Positions 35,801-54,216 of a DNA stretch of 64,000 bases are shown in pieces (positions within the stretch are counted from its first letter, which is position 1; each line of letters begins with the position of its first letter). The notes beneath the pieces were generated by a model. It saw nothing but the letters and a program-made list of their open reading frames with translations, had not been told where the DNA came from and did no database searches. The position numbers and the translations under genes are program-made. Origin of the DNA: Heterocephalus glaber (Eukaryota > Chordata > Mammalia > Rodentia > Bathyergidae); the NCBI RefSeq assembly GCF_000247695.1, contig NW_004624842.1, positions 5,199,134-5,263,133 on the forward strand, written 5' to 3'.

Positions 35801-37134
35801 CAGCTGTCATGTTCAGAAGTGCCTGCTGCAGTTCAGGGCTGTTTCTGTCTTCCAAGACCTTAATCTAGTGGTAACAACAGAGCAAACCAGTGGTAAACAT
35901 AATGTGGTAAGAGCTGTGATAGAAGGAGCACATGGAGGGGCAGCTGTGCATCAGGCCAGGAAGGTGTGTGAATTAGCCAGAGGGAGAAGACATAAGCATT
36001 CAGGATAGAGGCAATAACATATGTAAAAGCTCATTTAAGTCAGATGGCACAAGTCTTAGTTCCTTGTGGGCCAAGATTAGAGGATGAATTTCAGAAGTGT
36101 TAAGCCAGAGAAAGGAGGGCTTCTATGCCATGCCAAGGGTCTGGATCTTACTCTGTGGGTAGTGAGGAACTCTAGCAGTGACAGGCAAAGGCTGGTGGGA
36201 AGTAAGCAGCAGGGCAGATAAGGTCATTACAGAAGTAATACCAAGTAAGACATGAGAAAGGTCTAATCTAACAGTGGGATGTAAAGGTGTTAAGAGTCAA
36301 GACGCCATGGACAAATTAACATCTCGAGAGGGAGAAGTGGAAGATGTTGATGTGGGCAACAGGATAGATAGTGTGCTGATCCCCAAAATGGGGATTCATG
36401 AAAAAATAGTTGAGCTGAACAAGACAGGGCTCAACTGAGTTCCTTGTGGACATGCAGATGCAGCTGCTCAGTGGGTATCTGATTACACATCCCCTTGGTG
36501 CCCATGGAAAGAATAGAGATAACGAAATCTGAAGCCATGGGTTAGGTTATCTAGGGAGTATGTACTGTAAAAGGGTGTAGAGGTATAGGCACACAGGCAG
36601 TCAGGAAAACTGAAGAGTGCATAGAGGAGGAGAGCGAGGAGAGGCTTATGGAAATCAAGCATTCTCATTAGTCACATGATGGAACTGGGGATGTGCATCA
36701 TGCATCCACTTTCAAGAAGGCGACATAAGCTTGGACAAGTTATTCAACCTAAGTCTTAGTTTCCCAACCTATAATGGGGTGAATATATTTACCCCACTAA
36801 GGGATTACCAGGGCTATAATGGAATCTATGTAAAAGACTTGGCAGAGCACCCAAGAAATTCCCTCTCCCTTGTAGTAGATACAGAAGGCAACAGGCCTCC
36901 CTGGGAGTTTCCATTCCCCAGTGAGCCTGAGCATCATCCCATGCCCAGCCTTCATCCTCCACTAAAACCTACAGTCAAGGCCTCGGTGGAAGGTATGCTA
37001 CAGAACTGGTGGCTACAACTATGTGAGTTTCAGTAGTTTCTGTGGGTTATATCAAATCCAGATCTTTCCAGGTCTTTAGTCTACTTATAGACTATCTACA
37101 TCCCTAATGCAACTGAAGTTAGCCCTCTTCTCAT

Positions 37135-37220
37135 TTTGGGGGTGGTGGTATTGTGGGTCAAACCCAGGGCCATGTACATTCAGGATGAGTGCTCACTGAG
37201 CTATACCCCCAGCTCTTACC
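37135..37220 (-). repeat. ID-type SINE remnant
   Basis: 'ggtggtattgtgggtcaaac', then 'gctcactgagctataccccc', the antisense dID pattern. Confidence 0.6.
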
Positions 37221-37795
37221 CATTCCTGGGATGCTAAAATTGCTAACTACTACCCGAATAGGGAGGAATCTGCAGTTTCTGACACTTCTTATTCCACATA
37301 GAACTACAACAGGTATTGTAGAGACTCAATTGTAATAATTAACAAACATACTACCTGGTTGAAACAGATTCCTCCCCTGACTTCTTCAATCTATTTGATT
37401 TCATTAGGTTTGATTCATAGAGACCCTGACTGTGAAGCATACTCCAAACCTGGTATTATCCTCTTAACAAAAGTAGTCCTCCTGCCACATTGTACCCTCC
37501 TAAAGAGTTTTAATGTTCAAATATAGCCATTTATTGAATATGTCTCTCTGGTGAGAATGGCTGAAATTCAAACAAATGTGTGATTATGAGGGCTCTATAT
37601 CTATGAGGCTATGTTGAGATCTTTAGAAGGCCCCAAAAAGGGTGACTCAGAGTACCACAAATGCCTAAATTTTGGCTACATACGTATCTAAAGGAGAGCC
37701 TGACCAAAAAGGGGAAGTTAACTTTGAAATGACCAATCCACTTTGTGTTCTGTTTTTGCTTCCTTCATAGCCCTTTTCTGTCTGTGTAACCTCTG

Positions 37796-37870
37796 GGAGG
37801 GGAGGAAGAGAGAAAAGGAAAAAAAGAAAGGGAGGGAAGAAAGGGAAGAGGGAGGGAGGCAGGCCGGCCG
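37796..37870. repeat. Purine-rich (GA) low-complexity tract
   Basis: About 75 bp, nearly pure A/G on the + strand, ending in GCCGGCCGG. Confidence 0.85.
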
Positions 37871-38224
37871 GTCACACCACTATGGATGGGTGGTGCGAAA
37901 TGGGAGAAGTTGGTGAGGGAACAAGTCTAAGTGAATAAAATCATGGTGTCCTAAGGCAGGACAGAACAGAAGGGAGAGGGAGTGGCAGATTCTAAAATCA
38001 TTTTAGAGGTGGGCACAGACTTAAGTGAGAAGCTTAAGAAAAAGTACAGACTACAATCTACTACTGGATGGTAAATGGGTCACAATTACTTGGCACTTCA
38101 GCCAGCAAGGAACACTCATGGGCACTAGCACATCTGACCCTCTCTGGCACTCCCAATGGCCACTTTTTACCATTTAAGCTGAGGAAACTAAGGCCCGTAC
38201 AGATGAGTATTAGATACCCTGGAC

Positions 38225-38302
38225 CAGTGGTGGCGAACCTATGGTACCCATGTTGCAGCAGGCTGTTTATCATTAAAAACTCTAAAAGGTTTGCCATCAC
38301 TG
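38225..38302 (+). mobile_element. Complete hAT MITE (about 78 bp)
   Basis: Starts CAGTGGTGGCGAACCTATGG and ends AAGGTTTGCCATCACTG; the 16-bp ends are inverted with two mismatches. Flanks CCCTGGAC (38217-38224) and CCCTAGAC (38303-38310) are an 8-bp target duplication with one mismatch. It sits about 130 bp past the RALY polyadenylation site. Confidence 0.85.
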
Positions 38303-38429
38303 CCCTAGACAGTGTCCTGTGGGAGAGAGAAGTAAAGAAGGTCAAGACAGAAGTGGTTCATCAGACCAGCTTTATAGTGGGCGGAAGGGCCAGGATACTA
38401 TCATGCAAAAAACAAACCATCTCATCTCA

Positions 38430-38791
38430 AAACAGGCTGGATCCAATCTCTTTATTGTTAAGGTCTCCGTCCTATACCAACCCCCTCCAAACCTATAGAA
38501 AAACCCTAAGCCTAGGAATGTCCTGGGGAGGGAAGGCAGAGTGTGGGGAGATCTCTGTGCTCTGCCCTCAGGCCTGGACAGTACAGACAGGGAGGGTCAT
38601 GGGGAAGGGGTAGCCGATAACTCCACCTGCAGAAGATGTGGCACTGGCCTGGGATGCATGGGGGAAAGGAGTGCCTGCTGCCAGCTTTCCTCTGGTACCC
38701 GCTACAAGTTGGCATCCAGGGGGTGGGTGCCTGGCTTGAGGCCTTGGACAGTGATGCCCTTCTCCTGCTGGTGGCCATTGCTCCTGTCAGG
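38430..38791 (-). other. RALY: RALY terminal 3'UTR exon
   Basis: The acceptor tgtttctcag precedes CCTGACAGGAGC at 38791, joined from the exon ending at 40079. AATAAA on the - strand (38456-38451) gives a polyadenylation site near 38.43 kb. The exon resembles the human RALY 3'UTR start as I remember it; the 3' boundary is inferred from the signal. Confidence 0.7.
38451..38456 (-). terminator. RALY polyadenylation signal
   Basis: AATAAA on the - strand, about 335 nt into the terminal exon and 23 nt before the lower end of the proposed 3'UTR. Confidence 0.65.
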
Positions 38792-39309
38792 CTGAGAAAC
38801 AGAGAGACAAAGAAGAGACTAAGGCTCACAGGAAGGGACCCGGGGTAGGAAAGAAGGTGGAATGATGTCTGCAGACAGATATGCCTGCACTACGGCTCTG
38901 GCCTTGTAATATGATCACGTTTTTGGCTATGGAACCATAGAGAGCCTCCACCCCTTCCTGAGCCTCCATGTCCTCACCTGAGCAAGCCCCTTACACTTAT
39001 CTGTGAACTAGCTTCCAAAGTAAAACTTAGCTTCCCAGGTAATACATGTCATAAAATTCTAAGAGGAAAGACTACACATGAAGAATTTTCTAAACTGTTC
39101 TGGAAGCTTTTGCTGATGGAGTACTTAACAGCATGAATGGGTCATGTATCAAGACACCCCTGGGAGCACTGGTATTTTGAGATTTTCTTCTACCAATCCC
39201 ATCTTATTCTGAACATGGCCCCAAGGGAATGGGTCAGACCGTGGGCAGAGCTAGGCATGACCTGGCTTTCTTCTAGATTAGAGCAGTACAAGGTGGTGGA
39301 CAGGGGCCA

Positions 39310-39505
39310 GATAGTGAGCTTTGAGGCTGCACACCACTGGGTTCAAACCTAAGTTCCACCTATCACTACCTTGGGATCCTGTGAGATATATGACATCTCC
39401 CTGCACCCTCAGTGCCTCAGTTTCCATGTCTGTAATACTGGCACAATCCTAACCTTGCAGCAGAGTTGAAGATGAAATCAGATAAAGAAGGTGTAGCTCC
39501 TGTCA
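39310..39505 (+). repeat. MIR element in the RALY 3'UTR intron
   Basis: 'cactgggttcaaacctaag', 'tgcctcagtttccatgtctg', then a degraded 3' end. Confidence 0.7.
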
Positions 39506-40082
39506 CACAGGGCATTTTCTCCACGCAACAGGATCAAGTCCAAGCCCCTAAGCCTAGCACAGAACATACTTCACAATCATCACCCTGTGATGACAAACAG
39601 TGTCTTCTCACTACTGTGCAGAGGTAGACTACATACAGCACAGGAGGCTCTTGGCCTCACCACACTCCCAGGACTGTCAGAGCACCATGTCTCTGCTAAG
39701 GCTATTCCCTCAGTGCAGAATGCCACTCCATCAATCATGAGTAGGTTGTTCACTTGAGCTTCCCTCTATTGTCCTGCTCACACTGGTTTGCAACAGTTTG
39801 TCTTTCTCTCAGGCAAGGAGCTCCTTAAGGATAAAAAAAAAAGCAACATGGCTCCGAGTGTGCTGAGAACTCTTACTGGGTGGGCCTAGCTGTGCACTGT
39901 ATGATGGCACCTGGTCCTCCACCTGTCAGGCTCCTGCCACAGAGGAATGTGGCAAAATGGCTACAGGTGGAAGGACCTTCACTCCTGAGTATAGCGCTAG
40001 CTTACCAGGTCTGTTTCAGGGAAAAAGGATACCCTTCACTTCACTGCTTCCCTCCCTCTGCTCCCAGGACCACCATACCTGC

Positions 40083-46386
<6,304 letters not shown>

Positions 46387-47131
46387 TTACAACATCTAGC
46401 CTCCTGTTTCCACATCTTGTTTTCTTGTTGTATTACCAAGGCTTGCCACTTACTGGCTATTTCATGCTAGATGCTTTATCTTTATGTATGTTCCTTTATT
46501 TGGTATTCACATAACTAGATCCACATATTTGTACATAGGAAGAATCTAACATTCTGAGAGTTCACAATACTGGTGAATAATAGCTAGTGAATGGGACTGT
46601 CTAGTCTGCTTGACTTAATTCTTTTAAGCCCACAACATCTTTAACACTCGTCTCAAACGTTACCCCTATTTAGAATCTAGATTTCAAGATTTTTCTACAT
46701 GTTCTTTCTGTTCCTTCAGTGTAAAACTATAACAGAGGACACATGGTAACTCAAGTTCTATAATGCTTGTTCCAGAATAACAGTATATTACAAAAATTGC
46801 TTAGTCTGATACAGACATGGACAAAGCTATGACTGTCTTTATTGGTACCGTTGTTTTGAAAAAAGTATTTAAGTCTTGGCACTCACTGTGAACAAAATGT
46901 GGCATATGATATAGAGAATAATCCTCAGACCCCAAGAGTGAATATTGTCATTATTTTTTACAGAAATTTGAGGCTCTAGTCAAGATCATTAACTTACCAG
47001 TAACAGACATTCAAACACAGGTCAATTGGTTTCTAAAGCCATTTCCCTCAGCTTCATCACTCTGCTTCCCAAGTTAAAGCCAATTTAAATATCTTAGCAT
47101 GATGGCATATTTATCTGAAAGTTATTATTAT

Positions 47132-47211
47132 TTTTTTGGTACCGGGGATCAAACTTGGGCCCTTGTGCTTGCACAGCAGGCGGTGAAACCACCGAGCTAA
47201 ATCCCTGGCCC
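47132..47211 (-). repeat. ID SINE
   Basis: 'ttttttggtaccggggatca' through 'gctaaatccctggccc'. Flanks CTGAAAGTTATTATTA and CTGAAAATTATTTTTA form the target duplication. Confidence 0.9.
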
Positions 47212-50200
47212 TGAAAATTATTTTTAGTGATTATCATTTTTAATTACACAGTCAAAATTTTGTTCCGTGTCTTAGAGATGAATTTTCAGCTAGGCTTTTG
47301 TTTTCTACACTGTGGCAATGACTTTTACCCCGAAGATCCCCCAGCCCTTACCCCAGGGGTTACAGCTGGGCACAAGCTTCAAAGAGAAAGAGAAGGCTCA
47401 CCTTCATTAGAAAAGGTATACAGTTAAGCCTTGGCCTTTGTACTCCTTGTCCCAGTCTTATGCTCATGTGCATGGGTTGTTGAAACTCCAATCTCAATCT
47501 AGAGCCATTTCACAAGGTGCTAAAGCCCCCTAGCATATAAAGAAACTCATCACCCTGACAGCTCATTTACCTAAAATGGGCTAGAGAGGTCATCTTTTCA
47601 GTAAATTCAGTGGAGAAGAGTGTAAGTTGGGGAAGGAAATCTGTTAAGCTTTTGTTCCACCAGGATAGAAACCTCTTTTTTTTTCTCCCAGATGCTCCCA
47701 GACTGGAAATTGGCATGTTCTGATCAGCAGGTGGCACTGTTTACAAGGAACTCACAGGCTGTACCAGAGATTTGGGATTCTGACAGTTCCTACAGCTGGG
47801 TTTGCATTAAGCTCAATGGACATACTGGGGACAGGCATGGAACATTCTAAAGCAAGGAGACTGAAGGGTAATATTGCTACCGATAAAGGGCCTGGTATCG
47901 GCTTTGGGACTTGGAACTGACAGACACCTGTTACTCAATTTATCTTTAGACCCAATAATTAGCATTTATAAACCAGTAAAGGACACACAGGAGACAAACC
48001 ATAAAAACATCTAACACTGTCCATACACAGCAGGAAATGCTCAATGCAATGTTAGTTTCCTCAGACTCCCCATTCTTCACAGTTCTGACAAGTCCCTCTA
48101 CCTGGATGACAAGTGACTCAAGGATTAATTCCTTATACATTTACCAGTATATACAAAAAGTTTGTGGGTGCCTGTATGAACACAGATGACTGGTTCTGTT
48201 CAGAGCTGATGCCAGAGATGCCAGTTGATTTGGCTGATGGGAGCCAACCAGGTCTGTGCTGTGGACTGAGACGGAAGAGACGGAGTGATGATGGTTCAGA
48301 GACCTGCTGATGACTGCTGGCTCTGCCACTGCCCTAGCAGGGACACGACAGTTTTGAGTTCCCTCAGACCTCTGCCAGGGGCCTCTACCACCACTGAGCA
48401 GGAAGCATTTGCTGAGCACCTCAGCTTGGTAGTGTGAAGGGATTAGCACTCACTTTTTGCTGTTGAGTAGTCTTTCAGGTTTGGTCCTACTCAGTCTTTT
48501 TATCTCATTACCTGGCGTCTGGGAAAATGTACATAAAAGAACTTTGCAAACTGTTAGGTCCTTACAAGATTAATTATTCTGACCATAGTGCTTCTCATTC
48601 TGTTAACACTGTCACTCGTGGGCCCATTATGGATGAAGGTCAAGGTCAAACTAGAGCACATTTTGTATTATGCCAAAGAGAATCAGCCAGGAGCCCTATC
48701 ACATGAAGGTCTGTTTGCTAATCTGTAGGAAAAAAAAACAACAAAAAACTCAGGAAATGTATCTTCTAGGTGAGGAATCTGCCAGGCTAAGGAGAAAAGT
48801 CCACCTGGAACATGCTCTTAGGCACCCACCTAACCAGCCCCCAGTCTGCAACCTGCATAGTAATGGAACTTTAAAAAGTTAGAATTGCTTCCTTTAGACA
48901 CAAGTGGCTTCTCCAAACTTAGACCTAGGGCATAAATGCCGTTCTCTCTCCTCCTCAGCCCAGATGAACAGACAGAATATGCACGTGCTGGCACCAAGAA
49001 GTCAGGGTCCAGGAGAGATAAAAGAAACACAGAGAAGTCTATTGTCTCACTGTATTCCCCCTTCCCTCTGGTCCTTGCTATAAAAGGTTCAAACACCTAT
49101 ATCTAGTGAGATAGTGATTTGATGCGAAACAAGGCCCTTCTATCTCCTTGGAGTTAGCCACCTTTGGTTTGGTCAGCAGGAAACAAACAGACCTGAGCAT
49201 GTGGACCTGAGTGGCCAATAACAAACCCACTTTTAAGACCCACACAATCCTTTGGAGGATTGTGCTGCTGCTGTATAGATGCCCTAACCCCAAAAGGACA
49301 ATCATCTGTGGGGGTGTGGTAAAACTTGAATGACTACCCATATGCATTTCAAAGTGAGAAATGGAGTTAGGAACAGGAAATGAAAAGGAAGTGGGATCCA
49401 CACTATGTCTCCTTGAACTGGCGAGTTGAGGTACAGAAATCCTAAGAGTTCAAGAATTCTAAATATAGACATGTTTCTTCTAGTTATTATAACTATCTCA
49501 ATTTGTGAGCTTTGCTTACAGCCTTCAAGTATTTAGACATATGGTGCAGGGTGTCCATTTGTACTCTTACTTTGTCCTGTAATGTAGAAGGCAGACTTGA
49601 CAAAGTGTTTAATAAATGTTAGGAGAACGTGATGATATTCTGCCAGGAAATGATGAGAAGGGGCTGGCAGGCTTTCCTTAAATGGCGGGACTGGGGGCGG
49701 GGGGGCGCAGAGACGGGGGACAGGGACAACACACACAGAGGTCCCAGGCACCTTTCTTCTATTCTCTGACTCAAAACCCCACGTTCACAGCAACCACCCC
49801 TCAACTCAAAACCCTCCTCCACTCTATATTTTTCTTCCTCCTACTTTAGAATAGGAACCCTAAAAAATACTGATATCCTATTCGGCAGAAGGTGCTTAAC
49901 TTGATAGGCTATTTTCTTCCCTGGCCCAACCTGCCTCACAGACCAGATGTAAAAGAGAGCAAGGTATCTGCAGTTCCAGAGCCTGGGCTTAGCCATGAAC
50001 TGAGAGGTGGGTGGCAGAACTGTTCTTGGTGGTAATGATGGGGAACGAAGAGAGAAAACCAGGTGCATTTCTAGAGACTTCTCCAAGGTCAGATTAGCAG
50101 GGACCTTGGGTAAATACAAAGTTTATATGCTTTCACTCTGGTGAAGAGAGAAAAAGGGACTTGGCCAGGATGTCACAGTTAACTCACTCAACGGCATAGC

Positions 50201-50328
50201 CAAGACTACCCCAAGATCCTCTAGGCCCAGGATTTTTATATTCTATTTTTTCTTTTAGGTTAGTACAAGACAGTCCCCCCACAGCACCCCTCTCAGGAGT
50301 TGGAAGAGGACACAGTATCAGAAAAAAT

Positions 50329-50440
50329 GGGGCTGGGCTGGGCCGGGCCGGGGATTTAGCTCAGTGGTTTCGCCGCCTGCTGTGCAAGCGCAAAGACCGG
50401 AGGTTCGATCCTGGTACCAAAAAAAAAAAAAAAAAACAAA
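50329..50440 (+). repeat. ID SINE with a duplicated GC-rich 5' end
   Basis: The head reads GGGGCTGGGCTGGGCCGGGC before the standard 'cggggatttagctcagtgg'; A18 tail. Flanks 'aaatggggctg' on both sides. Confidence 0.88.
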
Positions 50441-50811
50441 GAAGAAATGGGGCTGCTACTCTGGTAAAAGTGTTTACCTTTACCTGGGAGAGAAACAATG
50501 GCTGCATAAAAGCTGCAGCCTTAAGCGAATTAAAACCCACCAGGCTCTGAAATGCAATTTACATCTCAAAAGGATGCGCTGGCTTCTCCAGGCTAGTAAG
50601 TACCAAAGAAATTTGGCAAAAACTATTTCTCAGTTGAAAAGTTCAAACAGAAACGTTTTAGAGCCAAGCCTAAACATGTTTAAAAAAAAAAAAAAAGTGA
50701 TGGGAGCTTTGCAAAAGCAGAGGCCCTAAAAGGAACCACCAACCCTAAACTCTGGGTAAATGAAACCCCAATGAGCCATCCTAGTAAAAAAAAAGTCTCT
50801 AATTCTGAGTG

Positions 50812-50975
50812 CTAATTCTATGTCCGAGGCTTTACATATTTCACCCCATTTATTCCTCACAACAGTTTGTGAGGAGGTATTCTAGATAGGGAAACTCAAG
50901 AGAGGCTCAAAGAGGTAATAAAGTAATTGGTTAACAGAGCAAAGCCAGAACTAGAACTCAGGTCTGTATGACTAC
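50812..50975 (-). repeat. MIR element
   Basis: Antisense MIR: 'ttattcctcacaacagtttg', 'gagaggctcaaagaggtaat', 'gccagaactagaactcagg'. Confidence 0.75.
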
Positions 50976-51234
50976 AAGAACAAACCTGTGGGGCAAAACT
51001 GTGTATGAATACATATGCCTTGGGTATTGATTTCCAGGTCAGCCACACACCCTCTCTTTGGTCCTTGCCTTCTCCATTTCTACTACAATTCCTCATATTT
51101 GTATTAAGACTTCTGTGAACAAAGCCAGCTATGTCTGCTATGGTATATGTTCACTCTCTTCCTCAAACTCTATGTCGAAACCTAATCCTCAATGTGACGG
51201 GGGGTTGACAAGTTTAACGAATTTCTGCTGGTTT

Positions 51235-51344
51235 GAACCACCAGTGCTTACATGCATGACTGGCCCATGGGGGGAGGGTTACCACCAGATGGAACTGTCC
51301 CATGCAGCCTAATAGAATAGTCATGCATGTACCACCAGTGGTTC
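51235..51344. repeat. Inverted repeat with a 57-bp loop
   Basis: The left arm 51235-51261 starts GAACCACCAGTG and ends ACATGCATGACT. The right arm 51319-51344 reads back as GAACCACTGGTGG then ACATGCATGACT. About 23 of 27 positions pair. It sits inside the 51197-51576 insertion. Confidence 0.75.
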
Positions 51345-51376
51345 GGAGCCACCTGGCAGCGAGACATGAATTAAGT

Positions 51377-51576
51377 ATGGCCCTGTCCTGAACATGTTAA
51401 TAAGATTAGTAGATAGATGTCAATCATGCCCGGCTGCCTAGTGGCCAGATGCCTCTGGACCAGAGAGGCCCTGGACAAAGATCTAATTGCTTGGCTTTCT
51501 CCAGAAAGTCTCTCCATCACTAACAGCTCTTTCTCTATTAAACCACTCTGGATGTTCCCAGAGTTACTTAAAAGCA
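51377..51576 (+). repeat. Retro-element segment, first of an inverted pair
   Basis: Shares 'gaggccctggaca', 'ggctttctccagaaa' and many intervening bases with the reverse complement of 53161-53375. Family not identified; possibly an LTR. Confidence 0.65.
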
Positions 51577-52261
51577 TTGGGCAGTGAGGCCTTTGGGAGG
51601 TGAGTAGGGGCCAAAGTCTTCATGAATGGGTTTAGTGCCCTCATTGGCCCCAGAGGGCTGATCTGCCCTTTCCACCATGTGGGGACAGCAAAAAGACAGC
51701 TATCACCAAACCAGTAAGCAGGCCTTCACCAGAGGCTGACTGGTGGTGCCTTTATTTTGAACTCCTTAGCCTCTAAAAAATGTAAGAAATTTCTCCTTTA
51801 TAAAAAAAATTATATTTCTCCATTTTTCATTTTTGTTTAAATCTTGATCTCTGATACTATAAAAATCAATAAAAGATTGCTCATGTATTCCCAAAAATAT
51901 TTAAGTTTAAGAGGCAAAAGAACAGATCACTTAGCTAGGTGAGAAAGTACCACTTAAAAGTTGATAATTATTTGACAGAATTGTTTTTGTCTTTGATTTT
52001 AAATGCATGAGTGTCTTTTTAAATTTTATTTTTATTAATGTCTTAACTGTATAAAATATATTTTCATACATGCATATTTTGCTCATATTCATTTTCCCTG
52101 TTACTACTCTTCCTTTTACATCCCCTCCTGCCTTTAGTCCCGTCTTTTTACCTAACAATAATCTCCCTTTCACTTTCCTGCTATCTTTTATTTTTTAGGA
52201 TTCCACATATTAGAGAAATCATGCAATATCTGTTTTGAGTCTGGCTTATTTCACTTAACAT

Positions 52262-52631
52262 GGTTGTTATGGCTTATGTCTAGATGTCCCCCTAAAGCCT
52301 CATGCAGTCACAGGAGGGGCTTTTCAGAGGTGGCTGGATCTAAGGTGTGTGATGCTGATTAAGGGCGTCCACCCAAAATGCAGGTAGCCTGGAAGGGATA
52401 AAAGGGAGAGAGGAAAGGCAGTCCTGGTGCTTGCGCCTTGTTGCCTTCTGTCTACCCTTCTTTGCCATGGACTGTTTCTCCTCTGGGATGTCCCTCTGCC
52501 ATGCCACACTGCCTTGGAGCTACAGGACTATGAACTCTACAACTCTACAAACTGTGAGCTACAATAAACCCTTCCTCCTTTAACTTTAGGTGTCAGATAT
52601 TTTGTTTCAGCAACAAGAAAAGTAAGATAGT
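52262..52631 (+). mobile_element. MaLR-type LTR inserted in an L1 fragment
   Basis: 'gttatggcttatgtctagat', 'ggctggatctaaggtgtgt', and a 3' part with 'gtgagctacaataaaccct' and 'tcagatattttgtttcagca'. The antisense L1 resumes cleanly at about 52632. Confidence 0.75.
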
Positions 52632-53094
52632 GATGATTTCCGGTTCTAGTTTCCTGCAAATGAAATTATTTCATTCTTTTCAACTGAATAATCTTCCACT
52701 GTATGGAAAAATGTTTGTTGTTTATAAACCACCCAGTGGTTTGTTAGGACAGCGTGAAAAGACTAAGACAATATCCTTTCTCTTGACATCATTAGTGCAA
52801 TTTTATAGATTGAAAAAAAAAGCCAAGGATCAGCAAAGTGACTTACTTAAGGTCAACCAGTTAGTAAGGGGAGTGGCCAGAGAACTTGCTTGAGACCTGA
52901 TACCACTGCCTCAACGGCTGTCCTATGCCTCTGATTCTGCCCTGTCACCCCTCTGTCCATTCCATTCTGCCTCTCAGATCAAGTCATCTTTAAATGCTGG
53001 CCAGCACTGGCCCCGTTCTCCTGAAATATTCATCTCAAAGGAGGAGCTGTTATTCTTGGTCTTTGGTGCTAGTGCTGTCTAGATTCTGTGCTTC

Positions 53095-53375
53095 TGCTTG
53101 ACCTGCGGACATATCGGGCTTTATTCTCGTGCAAGGAGATGAGAGTCACAGCAACCTCAGATGACCCTGGGGACATCTGGGTGGCTTAGAAGGACAATAG
53201 CTATCTGTGATGTGGAGACTATTTCTGGAGAAAGCCAGGCAATTATACAGATCAGTGTCCAGGGCCTCCTTGGTCCAGAGACTCCTGGTTACAGGCGGCC
53301 AGGGATGACAGAACATCTATTCATCTCATTAAACTCACCAAGTCCCACTCATTAACACTGCCCAAATGATCACTA
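53095..53375 (-). mobile_element. LTR-like retro-element segment, second of an inverted pair
   Basis: On the - strand it contains the same body as 51377-51576 and then AATAAAGCCCGATAT (53134-53120), an LTR-like polyadenylation signal. Non-coding. Confidence 0.6.
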
Positions 53376-53914
53376 TTGGCCAGACTGGACTAATTTCCCA
53401 AGGAGTGCTCTTCAACTGCTGACCATTTCCATTCCCATAAGAAATCTCAGCTCCTAGTTTGCCATACACAGAGGGCTCCTAGAAGGGTGAAAGTATAAGG
53501 GGTGCCAGTTACAGGACCAGAAGGCTTGGCCTTGGCTCTGTTCTTGGTTCGGTGATCTTAAGTCATGTAATTTCTCCAGGCCTATCACCCTTATTCTGAA
53601 AAGAGATACCACTTTCCCTGATCACCTTTCAGATCTGATACAAGACTCAAACAGGCTAATCAATGTAAAAGTGCTCTGTTGCATCTGTAACAAATTATAA
53701 AGGATACAGGATTATACCTATTTTTATTATCACTCAATTCCTATCTCCTTCAGTCATTCAACAAGCATTTTCTGAGTGCTGGCCCTGTGGAGATACTGGG
53801 AAACAGTATGTTCAGAGGCCTCATGCTCTACTTGTCAAGAAGCCCTCTTTCCAGAAAACTTTTCTTTTTTAACTGTTTCTGAATAACAAAGAAAAATGCA
53901 AACAAAATAGCACA

Positions 53915-54075
53915 ATAGTACAGACTCTGCAGTCAAAAAGGACTGAGTTCCAAATTCTTCCCTATCACTTAAGAACTGTCCCCTTGGCCATGTCCCTTAA
54001 CCTCACTCTACCTCAGCTTCCAAACAGGAATTGTATACCAACCTTCCAGGACTAGAGATAACATGTATGAGATGT
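53915..54075 (+). repeat. MIR element
   Basis: 'cagactctgcagtcaaaaag', 'cacttaagaactgtcccctt', 'aacctcactctacctcagct'. Confidence 0.7.
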
Positions 54076-54132
54076 AATCAAAATATAGGATAAGTAAAAT
54101 TTTAAAAATTATCAGAGTAAAAGAATTGCCAG

Positions 54133-54216
54133 GGCTGGGGATTTAGCTCAGTGGCACCACGCCTGTCTCCCAAGCACAAGGTCCTGAGTTCATTTCCTGG
54201 TACCAAAAAAAAAAAA
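54133..54216 (+). repeat. ID SINE inside the mariner remnant
   Basis: 'gggctggggatttagctcag' to a tail of A residues; the middle is diverged ('cgcctgtctcccaagcac'). Confidence 0.88.

Larger units (their letters stand above)
33186..38429. other. Intergenic space between convergent EIF2S2 and RALY ends
   Basis: Contains SINEs and MIR remnants. 34100-34450 and 35800-36700 look unique but show no coding pattern I can support. A 71-codon frame at 34216 lacks any recognisable match. 36700-36850 is MIR-like. Confidence 0.5.
51131..52775 (+). mobile_element. Nested retro-element complex: old LTR split by three later insertions
   Basis: The outer LTR-like element appears in pieces. These are 51131-51196 (a 'cgaaacctaatcctcaatg' start), about 51577-51800 ('gaggcctttgggaggtgag', 'catgaatgggtttagtgccc') and about 52715-52772 ('tataaaccacccagtgg', 'gcgtgaaaagactaagac'). 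Between them lie a 380-bp element (51197-51576), an antisense L1 3' fragment (about 51800-52261 plus 52632-52715) and a MaLR LTR inside that L1 (52262-52631). The order of insertion follows from the nesting. Confidence 0.65.

Noticed and set aside
38068..38613. 181-codon + strand frame
   Set aside because: It runs through intergenic DNA, the hAT MITE and the antisense of the RALY 3'UTR, with no conserved motif.
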